From Kuafuiihalomonas sp964477875 (GTDB lineage Bacteria > Myxococcota > Kuafuiibacteriia > Kuafuiibacteriales > Kuafuiibacteriaceae), in the NCBI GenBank assembly GCA_964477875.1, contig CAYZFR010000183.1, positions 1-8,151 on the forward strand: DNA of 8,151 nucleotides. The letters are read 5' to 3'. The notes under the pieces were generated by a model. It was not told where the DNA came from. It made no database searches and saw nothing but the letters and a program-made list of their open reading frames with translations. A program made the position numbers and the translations under genes. Below, one piece after another: positions 6,738-8,151 of this stretch; the first letter of the stretch is position 1; each line of letters opens with the position of its first letter.

Positions 6738-6956
6738 TCACACCATGTAAAAATCAAGGACAGCACGGGAGCCATCAAGGCGCCACCTCCATGAGGAGAC
6801 CTGTTCGAGAACCGGCCAGGCCCGGCAGTAGGTCGCCAGGTGCTTCTCCACCTTCTTCAGGTCCATGTCGTTCTTGGCCAGGGTCCCGGCGGCGGCGAGC
6901 GCCTTCTCATAAGCGCGCTTGGGCCCGCCATCCTCACCGACCCCCTTCCCGGCCAT
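6738..6956 (-). CDS. 72-aa helical protein, unknown function
   Basis: This short gene is supported by a strong RBS (AAAGGAGGGG ending 4 nt before the ATG) and by its place in a tightly packed run of same-strand genes. The sequence has a flexible Gly-rich start (MAGKGVGEDGG), then predicted helices at ~13-28 (KRAYEKALAAAGTLAK) and ~31-48 (MDLKKVEKHLATYCRAW), and a Trp/Arg-rich C-terminal part (SSWRWRLDG) ending FYMV. It has no TM or signal peptide. I do not recognise a family. It could be a small adaptor or regulator of the system (inference). Confidence 0.7.
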   Translation of the reverse strand: MAGKGVGEDGGPKRAYEKALAAAGTLAKNDMDLKKVEKHLATYCRAWPVLEQVSSWRWRLDGSRAVLDFYMV

Positions 6957-6978
6957 GTTCCCCTCCTTTCCTCATCCA

Positions 6979-7140
6979 TCAGCCCGATTCCCCATCGGGC
7001 ACCCCGCTGCCGCCCCTCGGGGGATCGCCGTCATCCAGTATGTCGTCCGGAGGTTGATAGGATTTTTTCTGAACCGGCTCATCATGGACGATGGAACACT
7101 CATCCTCCTCCCACCAATCCCTGTCTCTTCTGTCGACCAT
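6979..7140 (-). CDS. 53-aa acidic, proline-rich micro-protein
   Basis: The ATG at 7140 sits 12 nt past the DUF6338 stop and is preceded by AGGAGG with 5-nt spacing, as good an RBS as any in the window. The product begins MVDRRDRDWWEEDE, with a run of alternating Arg/Asp then WWEEDE, followed by KKSYQPPDDILDDGDPP and a Gly/Ser/Pro tail to a TGA at 6979-6981. It is acidic and probably disordered, with no TM or signal. The RBS, position and lack of conflict with neighbours support it being translated. No family is recognised. Confidence 0.68.
   Translation of the reverse strand: MVDRRDRDWWEEDECSIVHDEPVQKKSYQPPDDILDDGDPPRGGSGVPDGESG
6982..7000 (-). other. 7-bp hairpin at the 3' end of the micro-protein gene
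   Basis: GCCCGAT (6982-6988) and ATCGGGC (6994-7000) pair around a 5-nt loop just before the stop codon of the 53-aa gene and ~26 nt ahead of the next start. It is not followed by a U-tract, so it is more likely an RNA-processing or translation-tuning structure, or chance, than a terminator. Confidence 0.4.
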
Positions 7141-7152
7141 GTCTTCCTCCTG

Positions 7153-7737
7153 TCATTCGAAGAACTCAATGATCGAAATGTCCTCCTGGAAAAAGACGGC
7201 ACCCCTCGTTCTCTCCACTTTTTCGCGGAACGCATTGTTCTCATCCAGTCGCCACAACGACTCCAGGTAGATCTGTCTCTGGTTTGGAAACGCGGAGGCC
7301 CTGGAGCGGGCACCATACTTTCCCCCGATTTTGCGTCCGTCCTTCATGTGGATGATCACCCAAAGGGCTTCTCTTTTGCTGAACACCTCATCCCAGGGCA
7401 TGTTGATGGGGCTCAGGATATGTTTCTTGAACACCTTCCACCTGGACATCCGGACGAACAAGAGGGGCCACAAGGCAGGGATCACGAAAAAAATCAGAAC
7501 GATGCTAATGGAGTAGGACGCGGGGTTTTTCTCGCTGAAACCTGGGGAGCTGATCCAAAGGATGAGCCAGGAGAGCACGGCAAAGTTCAACACGCTGTAG
7601 CCGACGGCCTCGAGGATTGAAGTGGAGAAGTCCCGAAACCTTGTCGCCACAATGAGCTCGTATACCTTGATCGAGATGAACCCGGGCATGAAGAACGCGA
7701 GGAACAGCAGGATCTTCTCAGGCTCCCAGACATTCAT
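7153..7737 (-). CDS. DUF6338-like membrane protein
   Basis: The 194-aa protein has three hydrophobic segments near residues 8-28 (LLFLAFFMPGFISIKVYELI region), 48-66 and 76-96. A cytoplasmic C-terminal domain follows, with WDEVFSKREALWVIIHMKDGR, IGGKYGARSRAS and QRQIYLESLWRLD, then GAVFFQEDISIIEFFE. The N-terminal MPGF-I--K-YEL and the C-terminal small beta-barrel-like pattern (V-I-x-MKDG-x-x-x-G-K-Y) match what I know of DUF6338 proteins, whose function is unknown. The start at 7737 (MNVWEPEKI) has AGAGGG 7-8 nt upstream. The open frame extends to 7998, but that extension overlaps the promoter and encodes Arg/Pro-rich sequence, so I reject it. This is the first gene of the putative operon and is followed by the 53-aa gene after 12 nt. 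Its base composition is less GC-rich than that of the genes from 6956 to 3000. Confidence 0.85.
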   Translation of the reverse strand: MNVWEPEKILLFLAFFMPGFISIKVYELIVATRFRDFSTSILEAVGYSVLNFAVLSWLILWISSPGFSEKNPASYSISIVLIFFVIPALWPLLFVRMSRWKVFKKHILSPINMPWDEVFSKREALWVIIHMKDGRKIGGKYGARSRASAFPNQRQIYLESLWRLDENNAFREKVERTRGAVFFQEDISIIEFFE

Positions 7738-7779
7738 CTGGATCCCTCTCGATGCCCGCGTGACCGGAATCTCGACCGT

Positions 7780-7806
7780 CCGCCTCCTGTTGACACGCAG
7801 AGGCGG
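7780..7806 (-). promoter_or_regulatory. Leader stem-loop upstream of the DUF6338-like gene
   Basis: CCGCCTC (7780-7786) pairs with GAGGCGG (7800-7806) around a 13-nt loop; on the RNA strand the stem can extend by two pairs with one bulge. It lies ~43-69 nt before the start codon and contains an AGGAGG-like sequence in its 3' arm that is not used for a start. A regulatory role is possible but unproven. Confidence 0.4.
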
Positions 7807-7852
7807 CTCCAGCATGCCGAGCCGGGGTTCCGTGTTCAGAGGCGTAAAGACC

Positions 7853-7878
7853 CGGAGACAGGCCGAGACGCAGAGGGG
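7853..7878. repeat. Possible degenerate GACGCAGAGG-type dispersed repeat
   Basis: The segment holds CGGAGACA followed by CGAGACGCAGAGGGG, which resembles the widespread short tandem sequences of the type GAGACGCAGAGG found in intergenic regions of many environmental bacteria. Only imperfect internal repetition is seen here, so it is at best a remnant. Confidence 0.3.
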
Positions 7879-7968
7879 AGCAGGGCCGGAATCGTCGTGG
7901 AGGCGGCGGGGGGCGAAAGGTCGGAGGCGGAGACGAAAGTGGAGTGCGGCCTTTGTGGTTCTTGATGT

Positions 7969-7998
7969 CTTATACCTTGGTTTTACCTTGAATGTCAA
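7969..7998 (-). promoter_or_regulatory. Strong sigma70-type promoter of the patatin operon
   Basis: On the minus strand a perfect TTGACA (7993-7998) is followed after 18 bp by TATAAG (7969-7974), matching the -10 consensus at 5 of 6 positions. The locally AT-richer sequence contrasts with the GC-rich surroundings. Transcription would start near 7962 and proceed into the nine-gene cluster. No other promoter of similar quality was noticed between it and the end of the cluster, which supports a single long transcript. Confidence 0.78.
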
Positions 7999-8011
7999 GA
8001 AGTTTGGTTCC

Positions 8012-8032
8012 AGGCCCAGAACCGAAGGGCCT
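8012..8032 (-). terminator. Hairpin between upstream gene and operon promoter
   Basis: AGGCCC (8012-8017) and GGGCCT (8027-8032) form a 6-bp perfect stem with a 9-nt loop. It starts 24 nt after the TAA of the gene that ends at 8057 and sits just before the -35 element. No U-tract follows, so it could be a weak terminator of the upstream gene or an operator-like inverted repeat. Confidence 0.4.
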
Positions 8033-8056
8033 CATTTACCATGGATCGATGCCCTC

Positions 8057-8151
8057 TTACCTGACGGACCGGTAACCTCCCCGGACGCCGCTCTTCGAGA
8101 GGACGATCTGCCAGAGCTGGTTCCTCCGGGCCCGGAAGCTCCCGGCGCAGG
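8057..8151 (-). CDS. C-terminal fragment of an unidentified gene
   Basis: Only the last ~31 codons are inside the window, ending at the TAA at 8057-8059. The translation includes FRARRNQLWQIVLSKSGVRG and ends GYRSVR. Third codon positions in this frame are nearly all G or C, as expected for a real gene in this genome, and the neighbouring frames lack that bias. I do not recognise the protein. Its stop and the following hairpin mark the boundary of the patatin operon. Confidence 0.55.
   Translation of the reverse strand, partial: CAGSFRARRNQLWQIVLSKSGVRGGYRSVR

Larger units (their letters stand above)
7738..7962 (-). other. ~225-nt untranslated leader of the operon
   Basis: Between the promoter and the DUF6338-like start lies a long leader with no RBS-supported gene. 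It holds a purine/pyrimidine-biased GC-rich stretch (7880-7950), a sequence resembling the dispersed GACGCAGAGG-type repeats (7853-7878), and a stem-loop close to the start codon (7780-7806). The length is unusual for a simple leader and leaves room for cis-regulation. Confidence 0.5.

Noticed and set aside
7738..7998. N-terminal extension of the DUF6338-like protein
   Set aside because: It would start within the -35 box, is Arg/Pro-rich, and lacks an RBS, whereas the ATG at 7737 has AGAGGG in place.
1..8151. CRISPR array, tRNA, rRNA, IS element or retron-like structure
   Set aside because: I saw no regularly spaced repeats, cloverleaf, transposase motif, terminal inverted repeats or reverse transcriptase motif on either strand.

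Overview
The window comes from a GC-rich bacterium that uses strong Shine-Dalgarno sites (AGGAGG-type sites precede several starts). Codon third positions are mostly G or C. The gene content (YbaK, a 4-oxalocrotonate tautomerase-like protein, a hotdog thioesterase, a Sec-exported protein) fits a Gram-negative organism, perhaps a delta-proteobacterial or related environmental lineage, but taxonomy cannot be settled from this stretch. Every gene I can support lies on the minus strand, so the window reads right to left.

Right end (8151 to about 7960): the last ~31 codons of an unidentified gene, a hairpin after its stop, and then a very good sigma70-type promoter (TTGACA, 18 bp, TATAAG at 7998-7969). 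From there a ~225-nt leader leads into a run of nine closely spaced genes (7737 down to 1223). In order these are: a DUF6338-like membrane protein; a 53-aa acidic/proline-rich micro-protein with a near-perfect RBS; a 72-aa helical protein; a 112-aa protein, a 270-aa protein and a 130-aa protein that appear to share a helix-plus-beta module resembling Trypco2; a large patatin-like phospholipase with a multi-pass membrane insert; a secreted 405-aa protein with a PPC-like beta-sandwich; and a 143-aa four-TM protein. Gaps are 2-71 nt and two junctions overlap (8 and 11 nt), so this looks like one operon.

The patatin gene is split by a -1 frame change at a G5 run (C5 at 3712-3716 on the plus strand). 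Restoring one G gives a continuous 727-aa protein with oxyanion loop, Ser nucleophile and DGG aspartate. Whether this is a sequence error, a real mutation or programmed slippage cannot be told from the sequence.

Left end: after a 321-nt non-coding gap with a weak promoter candidate and a compound hairpin come a YbaK-type Cys-tRNA(Pro) deacylase, a small tautomerase and the start of a 4HBT_3-type thioesterase. These look like ordinary housekeeping or accessory metabolism.

The operon is the interesting part. A membrane-embedded lipid hydrolase, a predicted exported partner, two additional membrane proteins and several small paralogous soluble proteins in a fixed order suggest a membrane-targeting conflict or signalling system. 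Its function is inferred, not shown.
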